This document shows positions 15,983 to 24,377 of a stretch of DNA of 32,388 nucleotides, in pieces. The notes beneath the pieces are model-generated. The model searched no databases and was not told the origin of the DNA. It saw nothing but the letters and a program-made list of their open reading frames with translations. Within the stretch, counting starts at the first letter, position 1; each line of letters opens with the position of its first letter. Source of the stretch: Bacteroidota bacterium (GTDB taxonomy: Bacteria; Bacteroidota; Bacteroidia; B-17B0; Aurantibacillaceae); assembly GCA_013816895.1 (NCBI GenBank), contig JACDDR010000039.1:1-32388 (forward strand), read 5' to 3'. Position numbers and translations under genes: made by a program.

Positions 15983-17190
15983 AAAATGGCTGTATGAAAG
16001 TTCAAGTAATTTTTTTCTGAAAAATTCAGTTCCCAGAAATTTCTGATATCGGCACGGTTAAATTTCAGGGAGGCATTATGCAAGGCTGTGATTCTATCTG
16101 CGAGCTCCTCGGTTTTTTGTTTATGGGTGAAAAGAATTCCTGTGGTTGGATTAACAAGCTCTTTAATACCTCCTACATTGGGCGCCATTACGGGTATTGA
16201 AAAACTAATTGCTTCCATCAGCGACACAGGTAAACCTTCGCTAATACTTGTATTTATGAAAAGATCTATGTAGTTGTTTCGGTAAAATTCAAAAAGGTCT
16301 TTTTGTTCTGTATAGCCTTTAAACTCCACTTTAATATTTTGAGGCAGTGTTTTAATCAGCTCTTCTACTCTTTCCTTATCAGGCCCGCCTTCACCGAAAT
16401 GAATCCAATTAACCTTAAATTTGAGGCAGGAGATTATTTTCGGAATAAGCGCCACGTTCTTATATGGAAAAAAAGTAGAACAGCTAACCAGGGTAAACGC
16501 TTCCTCTTTTTTTAAAAGGATTCCGTTACCATGATCGGATGTGCCAAGTCTGCAAACAATTATTTTTTTTTCAGAAGCAGGATAATGCTTTTTCAGATGT
16601 TCTCTGCCATCTTCCGATATTGCCGCTATTTTATCGAGCTGTTTTACCTGGAAGTTTCTGAAAGGAAAGAAAAAGTTCTTTTCCGAATGTTGATATTCAT
16701 AAACGTCGCCCCCATGAATTCGGGTAATGAGATTTGAAATCTTCTTTTTATATTTTAAGATTGATAAGTAGTAAACCCAGTCATTGAACCAGTAAGAATA
16801 AAAAACGGAATTAAGAATTTGTTTCTTCTCCAAGTAATTATTTAAGCATTCGGCCTGGTAACAGGCGTTTGTAAAATGGGCCAGATAATACTTAAAGTTT
16901 GAGAGGTGTTTAAAAAAATGTGCGCCATTAAGTAATTCATCGTTAAAAGCCTTTAGTATCAGCGATGCATATTGCCTGTAAAAGGCAGCGGATTTTACCG
17001 GCTTCTCTTGTTTGAATTCGTGAACAACAATGTTTTCCGGTAAAACACGGTTAATTGTTGATCCATGGTTGGTCAAAGGAAATAAATGAATGGTTTTGTA
17101 ATATTTAGACAGTTTGAAAATTTCCGGGTATAAAAATTCCTCGCTTTTGCCGTAAGGAAACGAATAAGTGAAAATACAGAGGTCTTTCAC
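15970..17190 (-). CDS. Glycosyltransferase family 4
   Basis: The protein has 406 residues (GT-B). ITRIHGGDVYEYQ (155-167) is in the N-lobe. The C-lobe starts with LVSCSTFFPYKNV (234-246) and contains IHFGEGGPDKE and SEGLPVSLMEAISFSIPV (317-334), the E-x7-E donor motif, then NVGGIKELV. This is an ordinary retaining GT4, probably adding a main-chain sugar. GTG 17190 is four nt past the upstream stop; no ATG start exists nearby. Confidence 0.86.
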   Translation of the reverse strand: MKDLCIFTYSFPYGKSEEFLYPEIFKLSKYYKTIHLFPLTNHGSTINRVLPENIVVHEFKQEKPVKSAAFYRQYASLILKAFNDELLNGAHFFKHLSNFKYYLAHFTNACYQAECLNNYLEKKQILNSVFYSYWFNDWVYYLSILKYKKKISNLITRIHGGDVYEYQHSEKNFFFPFRNFQVKQLDKIAAISEDGREHLKKHYPASEKKIIVCRLGTSDHGNGILLKKEEAFTLVSCSTFFPYKNVALIPKIISCLKFKVNWIHFGEGGPDKERVEELIKTLPQNIKVEFKGYTEQKDLFEFYRNNYIDLFINTSISEGLPVSLMEAISFSIPVMAPNVGGIKELVNPTTGILFTHKQKTEELADRITALHNASLKFNRADIRNFWELNFSEKNYLNFHTAILCAA

Positions 17191-17194
17191 AGTT

Positions 17195-18463
17195 CTAATT
17201 CAGTTTGTAACGCGGTAATATCACGTTATCATAAAAGTCTTTTATCCTGGCCTTGTAGGTATGATTTTGCAATACAAATGAATGCGCGTTTTCCGTAAGA
17301 TTATTTCTAAAAGAATCGTCCCTGAATTTTTGAACAACCTCGTTGATATTTGAAAAATCTTTATTCAACATCAGGTAATGCTGATCGGGCTTTAGAATAT
17401 AATTGTAATCGCCGTTAAATAAGATCTGGCAGGTTTTTGTTCCTATAGCATCAAAGTGCCTGGATGAAATACAACGGGTTGAAATTGGGTTTTTATATTT
17501 TCGAAAAAAAACATCGAAAATCTCATCAGGATTATATGAGGCAATTGGCGCGTAAATATTAAACTGAGATAAACGGATCAGGTAAAGTTTTGTATTAAAT
17601 ACATGATACAGTTTTAAAAGTGCATTATAATTAACATAAGGCTTATAATGGTAAAGCATGTCTTCGAACTTTGAAAACCACCAGGGCTGCTTTTTGAGAT
17701 GAAGTTTTTTAGCAGCGTATTGCATTATCTCAATTACGGTATGATCATCCGCTTCGGTATAATTGGTTCCTGACTCATTCCCGATCGTTCCCTTGCAGTC
17801 GTTCAAAAAATCAACCCACCCTTGTCGGCCCACTTTGCTATTATCGTTATTCTCGATAGAGGCGGTTAATCCGTATTTTTCTGAATTGTCTTTAAAAAAA
17901 TCCAGGATCGCGTTTCTTTCATTATCTCCCAGATAAGAGCCATAGCGTGTGGTTTTTATTCCAAGATCCAGTTTCCGCTCTTCGGGTTTCTTCATGGCGA
18001 TAAACACCTTTTCATTCAGCGCGTGAGGGTATTCAACTATTTTTGTGTCCTTTAATTCCTTGTAAAGTAATTGCGCGGATTCGAGTTTAAGCTGCGTGCA
18101 AATTACTTCGGCCTTCAGGACTTTAAACAGATCAATTTTTTCGCTGAGTCTGCATCCGTTAAAGGGGATATTGTATTCATTACCTATAAAAGAGATAAAA
18201 GGGACTTTGCGCTTTTTTAGTGCAGGCACGTAAGCCATTAAAGTGCGGATATTCGAAGGATTCGTATTGGTTGAATGAAGAGCGACAATAAAATCCACTT
18301 CCTTAATATTCCTTTTTACAGCAGGCAGGCTGTTGGAAAGATCATACAGGTCGTAACTCACGCAATCCAGATAATCTGCCTCGTTAAAAGCGTCAAACCA
18401 ATCTACGGCGTAAGAATCAAATTTGTCAGAGCAATATAAAAGAAGAAGCCTTGGCTTTTTCAT
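17195..18463 (-). CDS. CgeB-like glycosyltransferase, paralogue A
   Basis: The protein has 422 residues. It is not a classic GT4. The C-terminal region SSRHFDAIGTKTCQILFNG (333-351), followed by HYLMLNKDFSNINEV (362-376), matches the donor-site region of CgeB-like glycosyltransferases. A central stretch DLGIKTTRYGSYLGDNER (166-183) and GWVDFLNDCKGTIGNESG (215-232) is shared, with many identities, with the gene at 24378-25751, so the two are paralogues. D338 takes the place of the usual Glu in the R-x-F-E-A motif. It lies 33 bp after the SDR block and probably acts on the sugar that the block makes, which is inference. Start ATG 18463. Confidence 0.7.
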   Translation of the reverse strand: MKKPRLLLLYCSDKFDSYAVDWFDAFNEADYLDCVSYDLYDLSNSLPAVKRNIKEVDFIVALHSTNTNPSNIRTLMAYVPALKKRKVPFISFIGNEYNIPFNGCRLSEKIDLFKVLKAEVICTQLKLESAQLLYKELKDTKIVEYPHALNEKVFIAMKKPEERKLDLGIKTTRYGSYLGDNERNAILDFFKDNSEKYGLTASIENNDNSKVGRQGWVDFLNDCKGTIGNESGTNYTEADDHTVIEIMQYAAKKLHLKKQPWWFSKFEDMLYHYKPYVNYNALLKLYHVFNTKLYLIRLSQFNIYAPIASYNPDEIFDVFFRKYKNPISTRCISSRHFDAIGTKTCQILFNGDYNYILKPDQHYLMLNKDFSNINEVVQKFRDDSFRNNLTENAHSFVLQNHTYKARIKDFYDNVILPRYKLN

Positions 18464-18496
18464 TTAATAAGTTGGAACAGTAAAAGCGGGAACAAT

Positions 18497-19555
18497 TTAT
18501 GCTTCTATTTTAACGTGCTGTTCGTGTTTTTTCATCGTGCTTTCAATTCTGGCAAGATTTTCTTTTGTCCACTTAATTGTTTTTTCAAGGCCTGTGCGGT
18601 AATCTACTTCGGCTTTAAAACCAATTTCTTTTTCAGATTTTTCGGTACTGCCATAACGTTTACCGGAATTATCCCATGCACGTTTTGGTAAAAGTTCAAC
18701 CGTTGATGTACTTCCGGCGATTTCCACAATAAGATTTGCCCATTCGGCAATGGTAATATCCTTTCCGCTTGCAATGTTGTAAACATCGCCGGGTGTGCCG
18801 TTGAGCGCGCAAGCGATAAGGCCACGGCAAATATCATCCACAAAAATAAAGTCGCGTGAGGCAACTCCCTCGTTTTCAAGAGGAAGATCTATTCCTTTTA
18901 TTGCTTTATAAACAAAAGTAGGAGTTACGTTGCGCCAAATTGTTGCGGCGGTTCCACGCCATTGGCCAGCACCTAAGACCTCACCGGGACCATAGACATT
19001 TTGAAAACGCGCGCGAACCGTTGGAAGTTTATGCTGGTTGTAGTAATAAACGGAATAAAATTCTCCGATAATTTTTGAAATGGAGTAGGGGCTATCGTGT
19101 TTAATGTTTGTAAATTCCTGTTCAGTGGTTGCTTTTGCTTCGTCAAATGTTTTTTCAGCAACAGAACAACCTGCCGAAGAATAAACCAGTTTTTTTAAGT
19201 TCTTAAAGTTTTTTACCCAATCCATTAAACGAAGCGTCGTATAAGTGTTATTCGCGTGATCAGCTAATGGGTCATGAATAGAACTTTGATTTCCGTGATA
19301 TGTAGCAATGTGAAAAATGTAATCAATGTCATCTTTCAGCTGCTCAAGAATTCTGTCTTCTGTGATCGACCCCTGTAAAAAAGTTAAACGCTCGTTAACC
19401 GGAAGATTTTCTTTTTCCGCACTCATTAAGTTATCTATTACAACAACCGATGCCTCAGGATTGTTGTTCAGGATCATTTTCGTAAGGTTACTGCCAACGA
19501 AGCCTGCTCCGCCAACAATAACAACTTTTGCTTTATTGAATTTTGTTTCTTTCAT
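18497..19555 (-). CDS. NAD-dependent epimerase/dehydratase (extended SDR), block member 4
   Basis: The protein has 352 residues. The Rossmann motif is GGAGFVGSN (15-23), with D41 as the likely NAD ribose ligand. SSAGCS (126-131) and YSISK (157-161) supply the catalytic Ser, Tyr and Lys. NVYGPGE (near 186-192) and SRDFIFVDDI are typical of the nucleotide-sugar epimerase/dehydratase class. It differs from the three paralogues that precede it in transcription order: it has a longer active-site loop (SVAEKTFDEAKATTE) and a different Ser motif. It is three nt downstream of the next SDR and last in the block. Substrate and reaction (epimerase, dehydratase or decarboxylase) cannot be told from sequence. 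Confidence 0.85.
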   Translation of the reverse strand: MKETKFNKAKVVIVGGAGFVGSNLTKMILNNNPEASVVVIDNLMSAEKENLPVNERLTFLQGSITEDRILEQLKDDIDYIFHIATYHGNQSSIHDPLADHANNTYTTLRLMDWVKNFKNLKKLVYSSAGCSVAEKTFDEAKATTEQEFTNIKHDSPYSISKIIGEFYSVYYYNQHKLPTVRARFQNVYGPGEVLGAGQWRGTAATIWRNVTPTFVYKAIKGIDLPLENEGVASRDFIFVDDICRGLIACALNGTPGDVYNIASGKDITIAEWANLIVEIAGSTSTVELLPKRAWDNSGKRYGSTEKSEKEIGFKAEVDYRTGLEKTIKWTKENLARIESTMKKHEQHVKIEA

Positions 19556-19558
19556 GAA

Positions 19559-20494
19559 TTAAGATTTAGGGGCTGACAAGTGGCTGAAAATATCGGTTAC
19601 GCCATACTTATCATACCAATCAAGCTGTTTTTTTATTGTTTGTTTAAAATTATATTTTGCTTTCCAGTTAAATACTTTTTCAGTGTGCGATGGATCAAGC
19701 ACTACCTCTTTTACATCGTCTGCGCCAACCGGAACAATAGGCACTTCAGGCGCTTTAATTCCAAGATGTTCTACTACTTCATCAAACACATCCTTAATTG
19801 AACTTCCCACGCCTGTGGATACATTATACGCGCCGGTAGGAATTTCCTTATTCATTGCGGTATCAAGCACATCTAGAAAATCTTCCATATCCAGAAAATC
19901 CCTTAAGCTATCGCTGCAAAAACAATTTTTTCCATCTTTGAGGCGGGTATAAAAAGTCGGAATAGGGCCTATCGCTAAACGTGGACCGCAAATGTTGGCA
20001 AGCCGTAAGGAGATCACATTTAATCCTGAATTTAATAAAAACTGTTCGCCGGCGGTTTTAGAAATACCGTAACTGGTGAATGGACCAGTAGGGGCTGTAA
20101 TTGGGATTGGTGTTTTCTCTGGTCTGCCATAACATAAAGCAGTTTGAAAATTGATCAGTTTACCAACGCCGTTTTCAATGCAGGCTTTAGCAACATTAAT
20201 AGAACCAATGATGTTTGTTTCAGAATCTTCTTTCCAGTTGGACGGATCTTTATAAGCCGCGGCGCTGTTTATGACAAGGTGTGGTTTTGTGTCAGCCACG
20301 ATTTTTCTTACCAGTACGGTATCAGCTACCGACCCTTCAATCAAGGTTAATCCTGCAACAGAAGGGAGGTTCTGCTTTTTTCCTGTGGCGAAATTATCCA
20401 GAACGGTTATCTCATAACCTAAGGGGATATACTTATCAATAATGCTGGTGCCCAAACATCCGGCGCCACCTGTAATGAGAATTTTATTTTTCAT
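19559..20494 (-). CDS. NAD-dependent epimerase/dehydratase (extended SDR), block member 3
   Basis: The protein has 311 residues. GGAGCLGTS (9-17) is the NAD loop, DNFATGKK (33-40) follows, then AAAYKDPSNW (78-87), QTALCYG (117-123) and YGISK (142-146). The Thr of QTALCYG is in the place of the catalytic Ser/Thr of GalE-like enzymes. The motifs YKDPxxW, QTxLCYG and ADDVKEVVLDP are shared with the next two SDRs and set this subfamily apart from ordinary GalE. RDFLDMEDFLD near 192-203 replaces the RDFIxxxD of the others. It lies in a run with 2-4 nt gaps, so it is surely cotranscribed. It probably catalyses one step in making an unusual nucleotide sugar. Confidence 0.85.
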   Translation of the reverse strand: MKNKILITGGAGCLGTSIIDKYIPLGYEITVLDNFATGKKQNLPSVAGLTLIEGSVADTVLVRKIVADTKPHLVINSAAAYKDPSNWKEDSETNIIGSINVAKACIENGVGKLINFQTALCYGRPEKTPIPITAPTGPFTSYGISKTAGEQFLLNSGLNVISLRLANICGPRLAIGPIPTFYTRLKDGKNCFCSDSLRDFLDMEDFLDVLDTAMNKEIPTGAYNVSTGVGSSIKDVFDEVVEHLGIKAPEVPIVPVGADDVKEVVLDPSHTEKVFNWKAKYNFKQTIKKQLDWYDKYGVTDIFSHLSAPKS

Positions 20495-20498
20495 TTTT

Positions 20499-21440
20499 TT
20501 AATTAATGTTTTTCAAATGTGTGTAGGTTACCGGTAAAGAATTTTTTTTGTACCATTCAACAGAAAGCAATACTCCGGCTTCCAAATTTATTTTTGACTC
20601 CCAGTTAAAATCTGTTTTTGTTTTCGAGGGATCAAGTAAAATAGTTTTTACATCATCCGGTCCCATTTTCTTATGCTCAACTTTAACCTCGGGCATATTC
20701 AGCTTTTTTATTGCGAGATCAAACAAGTCTTTTATGGAATGATCAATGCCGGTACTTACATGATAATAACCTTTTCCTTTTCCTTCTAGCGCTTTTACAA
20801 TAACATCTACAACGTCGCTAATGAAAATAAAATCACGCCGTGTATCAACCACTGTGCAGGTTTTGTTTTCCGAAATTTTTCTGAAAAAAGTAGGCAGAGG
20901 ACCGCTTAGATTCCTTGGCCCGTAAACATTTGCGAGCCTTAGGGAAACAAATTCGAGTCCGCTCAATTCAATATATTGTTCACCGGCTGTTTTAGAAATC
21001 GCGTAGGAGCTTCCTCCGTTTGATTTTCCGCTGAACAAGGGATGGCCAAGACTAATTGGATTCTGCAAGGGATGTAGTCCGTAACATAAAGAAGTTTGAA
21101 GATATACCAGCCTCTTAATTTTTAATTCCGCCATTACGCGTGTTATGTTTACCGTGCCGCATATGTTAGTTGACACGTCTTCGTTCCAGTTATCAGGATC
21201 TTTGTAGGATGCGGCTGCATGAAGAACCGCATCAGGAGAAAAATCGCGAAAAGTTTTAGAAACTAAATTCATGTCGGAAATATTTCCTTCAATAACCCTG
21301 AGATTGTGGTGCGAAGAAATATTTTCACGCCTTCCTGTGGCAAAGTTATCGATCACTGTAACGTTATGGCCTTCTTCCAATAAACGGTCGGTAACCGTTG
21401 ATCCGATAAAGCCTGCGCCACCAGTGATCAATACTTTCAT
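20499..21440 (-). CDS. NAD-dependent epimerase/dehydratase (extended SDR), block member 2
   Basis: The protein has 313 residues. NAD loop GGAGFIGST (7-15), DNFATGRREN (31-40), ASYKDPDNW (77-85), QTSLCYG (115-121), YAISK (146-150), GPRNLSGPLPTFF, RRDFIFISDVVD and GPDDVKTILLDPSKT are visible. It has the canonical G-x-x-G-x-x-G loop and is the most GalE-like of the three. Its neighbours on both sides are close paralogues. Cofactor use should be NAD given D31 after the second strand. The reaction is not assignable. Confidence 0.86.
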   Translation of the reverse strand: MKVLITGGAGFIGSTVTDRLLEEGHNVTVIDNFATGRRENISSHHNLRVIEGNISDMNLVSKTFRDFSPDAVLHAAASYKDPDNWNEDVSTNICGTVNITRVMAELKIKRLVYLQTSLCYGLHPLQNPISLGHPLFSGKSNGGSSYAISKTAGEQYIELSGLEFVSLRLANVYGPRNLSGPLPTFFRKISENKTCTVVDTRRDFIFISDVVDVIVKALEGKGKGYYHVSTGIDHSIKDLFDLAIKKLNMPEVKVEHKKMGPDDVKTILLDPSKTKTDFNWESKINLEAGVLLSVEWYKKNSLPVTYTHLKNIN

Positions 21441-21442
21441 TC

Positions 21443-22381
21443 TTACTTAGTCTTCTCCAGCTTCAGGTGTGTGTATTCACCTAATGTGCCATGTTTTTGG
21501 AAATATTCGATCGCCGACCTTACTGTTTCTTTTAAAGGTGTGAATTCTATTTTTCCGAAATCCTGGAATGTTCTGCTGGGATCCAGTAAAATTGAAGGAG
21601 CATCGTCCGGACCAAGTTCTTTTATTTCCGCTTCCGGATATGGACTGATTCCCATTGCAGCAACTACTTCATCATACAATTCTTTAATGGCTACATCAGT
21701 GCCTGAAGAGAAATGATACGCGCCAGTTCCTGTACCGTCACATGCTTTCACTACATTTTTTGCAAGATCCATTACATATACGAAATCGCGTCTTGCCTGT
21801 GTAACAAAACATTTCTTACCGTCTTTTAAACGCTGAAAGAAAATTGGTAAAGGGCCACTCACATTACGCGGACCAATTACGTTTGCTAATCTGAAGGTAA
21901 CAAAATCAAGCCCTGATATTTCCAGGAAATCTTCGTTGGCTGTTTTAGTAATTGCATAACTGCTGTTGGCAGGAAACTTGGGATGATCTAAACGGATTGG
22001 CTGATGCAGGGGTTTAACCCCGTAACACAAAGCTGTTTGAAAATAAATAAAACGTTTTACACCATATTCTTTGGCGGCATGAATTAAGTTGCTTCCGCCC
22101 ACGCAATTTGTCAGTGAGTCGTTATACCAGTCATTTGGATCTTTGTAGGAAGCGGCGGTATGTACAATTGCATCCGGCTTAAACTCGCTCACGATTTTAT
22201 CAACCAATGCCTTATCGGCAATTGTATCAATTATAACTTTTAAATTAGGATGATCGGCGAGATGTTCTCTTCTGCCTGTAGCAAGATTATCTATTGCAAC
22301 TACCTGGTCGCCTCTTTTAAGAAATAGTTCTGCAACATGTGAACCTACCTGGCCGCAGCCTCCTGAAATTAATATTTTCAT
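21443..22381 (-). CDS. NAD-dependent epimerase/dehydratase (extended SDR), block member 1
   Basis: The protein has 312 residues. The NAD loop is atypical, GGCGQVGSH (7-15), though the three glycines are kept. DNLATGRREH (31-40), ASYKDPNDW (77-85), QTALCYG (115-121) and YAITK (142-146) follow, then GPRNVSGPLPIFF, RRDFVYVMDLA and GPDDAPSILLDPSRT. It sits two nt from AsnB copy 2 upstream and two nt from the next SDR. The tight AsnB-SDR-SDR-SDR order suggests one short pathway. Similar SDR trios (wbmF, wbmG, wbmH) are known from the Bordetella O-antigen locus, which makes a di-N-acetylated galacturonic acid derivative. Orthology is not established here. Confidence 0.86.
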   Translation of the reverse strand: MKILISGGCGQVGSHVAELFLKRGDQVVAIDNLATGRREHLADHPNLKVIIDTIADKALVDKIVSEFKPDAIVHTAASYKDPNDWYNDSLTNCVGGSNLIHAAKEYGVKRFIYFQTALCYGVKPLHQPIRLDHPKFPANSSYAITKTANEDFLEISGLDFVTFRLANVIGPRNVSGPLPIFFQRLKDGKKCFVTQARRDFVYVMDLAKNVVKACDGTGTGAYHFSSGTDVAIKELYDEVVAAMGISPYPEAEIKELGPDDAPSILLDPSRTFQDFGKIEFTPLKETVRSAIEYFQKHGTLGEYTHLKLEKTK

Positions 22382-22383
22382 GA

Positions 22384-24312
22384 TTAATTGTGTTTTATTG
22401 TTTGTTTTAATTTATTTTTAAATGATTGATGGTTGTCGTAAAACTGTTTATACCAGATTTCAAGCGATAACAATCCCCAAACTTTACGACCGAATTTACT
22501 TTCTGATTTTAATCCCTTTAAAATTTCGGCATTATTAAAATAACCGCGTGTTTTAGCTTTCTCGCTGTTGAAAATATCGTTTACAAATTCTTTTAATTCA
22601 TTTCCCAGCCAATCGTTCAAAGGTACCGGAAAGCCCATTTTATTTTTACGTTCAAGAATTTCATTAGGAAGTTCCCCGCGCATGGTGTTGGTAAGGATCA
22701 TTTTTAAGGTCCCGTCTTTAAATTTAATATCGGCGGGCATTGTTGCAGCGAATTCTACCAGAGGATGATCAAGAAATGGTACACGTGATTCAATTCCATG
22801 CGCCATGCTCATTCTGTCTTCCACCTGTAATAAAGCGGGCAACAGCGTTTTAAAATCGAAATGCGTCATCTTATCGAAATAGGATTCTTTACCAACGTTG
22901 CTTCCGTTGAATATTTTAGCGAAGGAATCAAAAGGTGTGTAACCGCCTAACTCATCCCATTTAATTTCGCTTTTAAGATCGGGAGCCCTGTTTATTAAAC
23001 GGAAGTAGCGCTCATCAATGGGATTAAACATACCATCTTTAAAAAATTCTTTTAAGAGTGGTTTGTAATTCTGTAAAGAAACAAGATTCGGAATAATGGA
23101 TTCATACGTAACCACAAAGTTTCCGTTGTGAAGGGTATTGTCAATAGCGCCTTTGATACACTGTTCAAAATAAGCGATCAGGTAACGCGTGTAACCACCA
23201 AAGATTTCATCGCCGCCCTGGCCGCCAAGTACCACCTTGCGGTGTTGCGAGGCAAGCTTTGAAACGTGGTATTGCGGAAAAGAACCTGGACCAGCAACAG
23301 GATAATCCAAATGATAAATTACTTTTTCAATTGTATTAATGAAATCATCACTGGTAATATCAATTTCATGCAAGCCTATCTTCGCTTTTTCAGCCAGCTT
23401 CCTCGCGTAAAAACTCTCATCGTATAAATCGCTATAAGTGAATTTACCAGTAAAGCCCATAAACGGATCTTTGTTCTGGCTTGTTTTGGAAGCAACCGAG
23501 GCAATGATTGAAGAATCGATACCGCCGCTGACATAAGAACCAATAGGAACATCGCTGCGGGTATGCAACTGAACCGATTCGTAGATCAATTCATGTAAAC
23601 GCTCTTCAAAATATTTTGGTGACTGACTGAAATTAAGATTGTAATAAACCTCCCAGTATTTTTCTATTTTAAGCTGACCATTTTTAATTGTAATGGTGTG
23701 CGCGGGCTTAAGCTCGGTGACATCACTGATCAACGTATAATCGCCAAGATACAGCTGAAAGTATAAATAGTCCTTCAGGGCTGTGTTGTTAATGTGAATC
23801 TCGTCAATGAATGGTAAAAGTGTTTTTACTTCAGAAGCGAAATAGAATACATTATTCTGAATGGTATAATAAAAAGGTTTAATTCCAAAGCGATCGCGGG
23901 CAATGAACATGGAATTTTCTTTTTCGTTCCAGATAGCGAAAGAGAACATTCCGCGTAAATGATTTACGCAATCGTTACCCCATTTCTGATAGGCAGCTAA
24001 AATAACTTCGGTATCGGAAGAAGATTTAAATTCATAGCCGCTTAATTCTTTCCTGAGTTCAATATAATTGTAAACCTCTCCATTGTAACAAATGGTGTTG
24101 CCGTATTTATCGCTCATTGGCTGATCTCCCGTGCTTAGATCAATAATGCTCAATCGCTGGTGAGCAAATCCAACGGAATCTTTTTGGTTCGTGTAGAATC
24201 CCGATCCGTCAGGTCCGCGATGCTTTTGAATTTCATCCATTACCCGCAGATAATGGTTTACATCCTTTACGCTTTCGTTATTCAGGCTTAAAATACCGGC
24301 AATACCGCACAT
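22384..24312 (-). CDS. asnB: AsnB-type glutamine amidotransferase, copy 2 (SDR-block copy)
   Basis: The protein has 642 residues. The glutaminase domain has Cys2 (MCGIAGIL), KHRGPDG (30-36), HQRLSIIDLS (51-60), CYNGEVYNY (75-83) and SDTEVILA (99-106). The synthetase domain has VSGGIDSS (261-268), VVLGGQGGDEIFGGY (360-374) and a SMAHGIESRVPFLDHPLV stretch. Complete catalytic motifs predict an active ATP- and glutamine-dependent amide synthase. Its place two nt upstream of three SDR sugar enzymes suggests that the acid it amidates is a uronic acid made in this block. It could also be a plain asparagine synthase, but three copies in one glycan cluster argue against that. The start is ATG 24312, placing Cys2 correctly. 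Confidence 0.93.
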   Translation of the reverse strand: MCGIAGILSLNNESVKDVNHYLRVMDEIQKHRGPDGSGFYTNQKDSVGFAHQRLSIIDLSTGDQPMSDKYGNTICYNGEVYNYIELRKELSGYEFKSSSDTEVILAAYQKWGNDCVNHLRGMFSFAIWNEKENSMFIARDRFGIKPFYYTIQNNVFYFASEVKTLLPFIDEIHINNTALKDYLYFQLYLGDYTLISDVTELKPAHTITIKNGQLKIEKYWEVYYNLNFSQSPKYFEERLHELIYESVQLHTRSDVPIGSYVSGGIDSSIIASVASKTSQNKDPFMGFTGKFTYSDLYDESFYARKLAEKAKIGLHEIDITSDDFINTIEKVIYHLDYPVAGPGSFPQYHVSKLASQHRKVVLGGQGGDEIFGGYTRYLIAYFEQCIKGAIDNTLHNGNFVVTYESIIPNLVSLQNYKPLLKEFFKDGMFNPIDERYFRLINRAPDLKSEIKWDELGGYTPFDSFAKIFNGSNVGKESYFDKMTHFDFKTLLPALLQVEDRMSMAHGIESRVPFLDHPLVEFAATMPADIKFKDGTLKMILTNTMRGELPNEILERKNKMGFPVPLNDWLGNELKEFVNDIFNSEKAKTRGYFNNAEILKGLKSESKFGRKVWGLLSLEIWYKQFYDNHQSFKNKLKQTIKHN

Positions 24313-24377
24313 TTGGTAATGAATTTAGTGATTGGTAAATATAATTATTTGTTTTGGTAATCATATGAAAGAAATAG

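Noticed and set aside
18604..18879. Minus-strand ORF in an alternative frame of the SDR gene
   Set aside because: It lies wholly inside a gene with full SDR motifs and has no recognisable domain.
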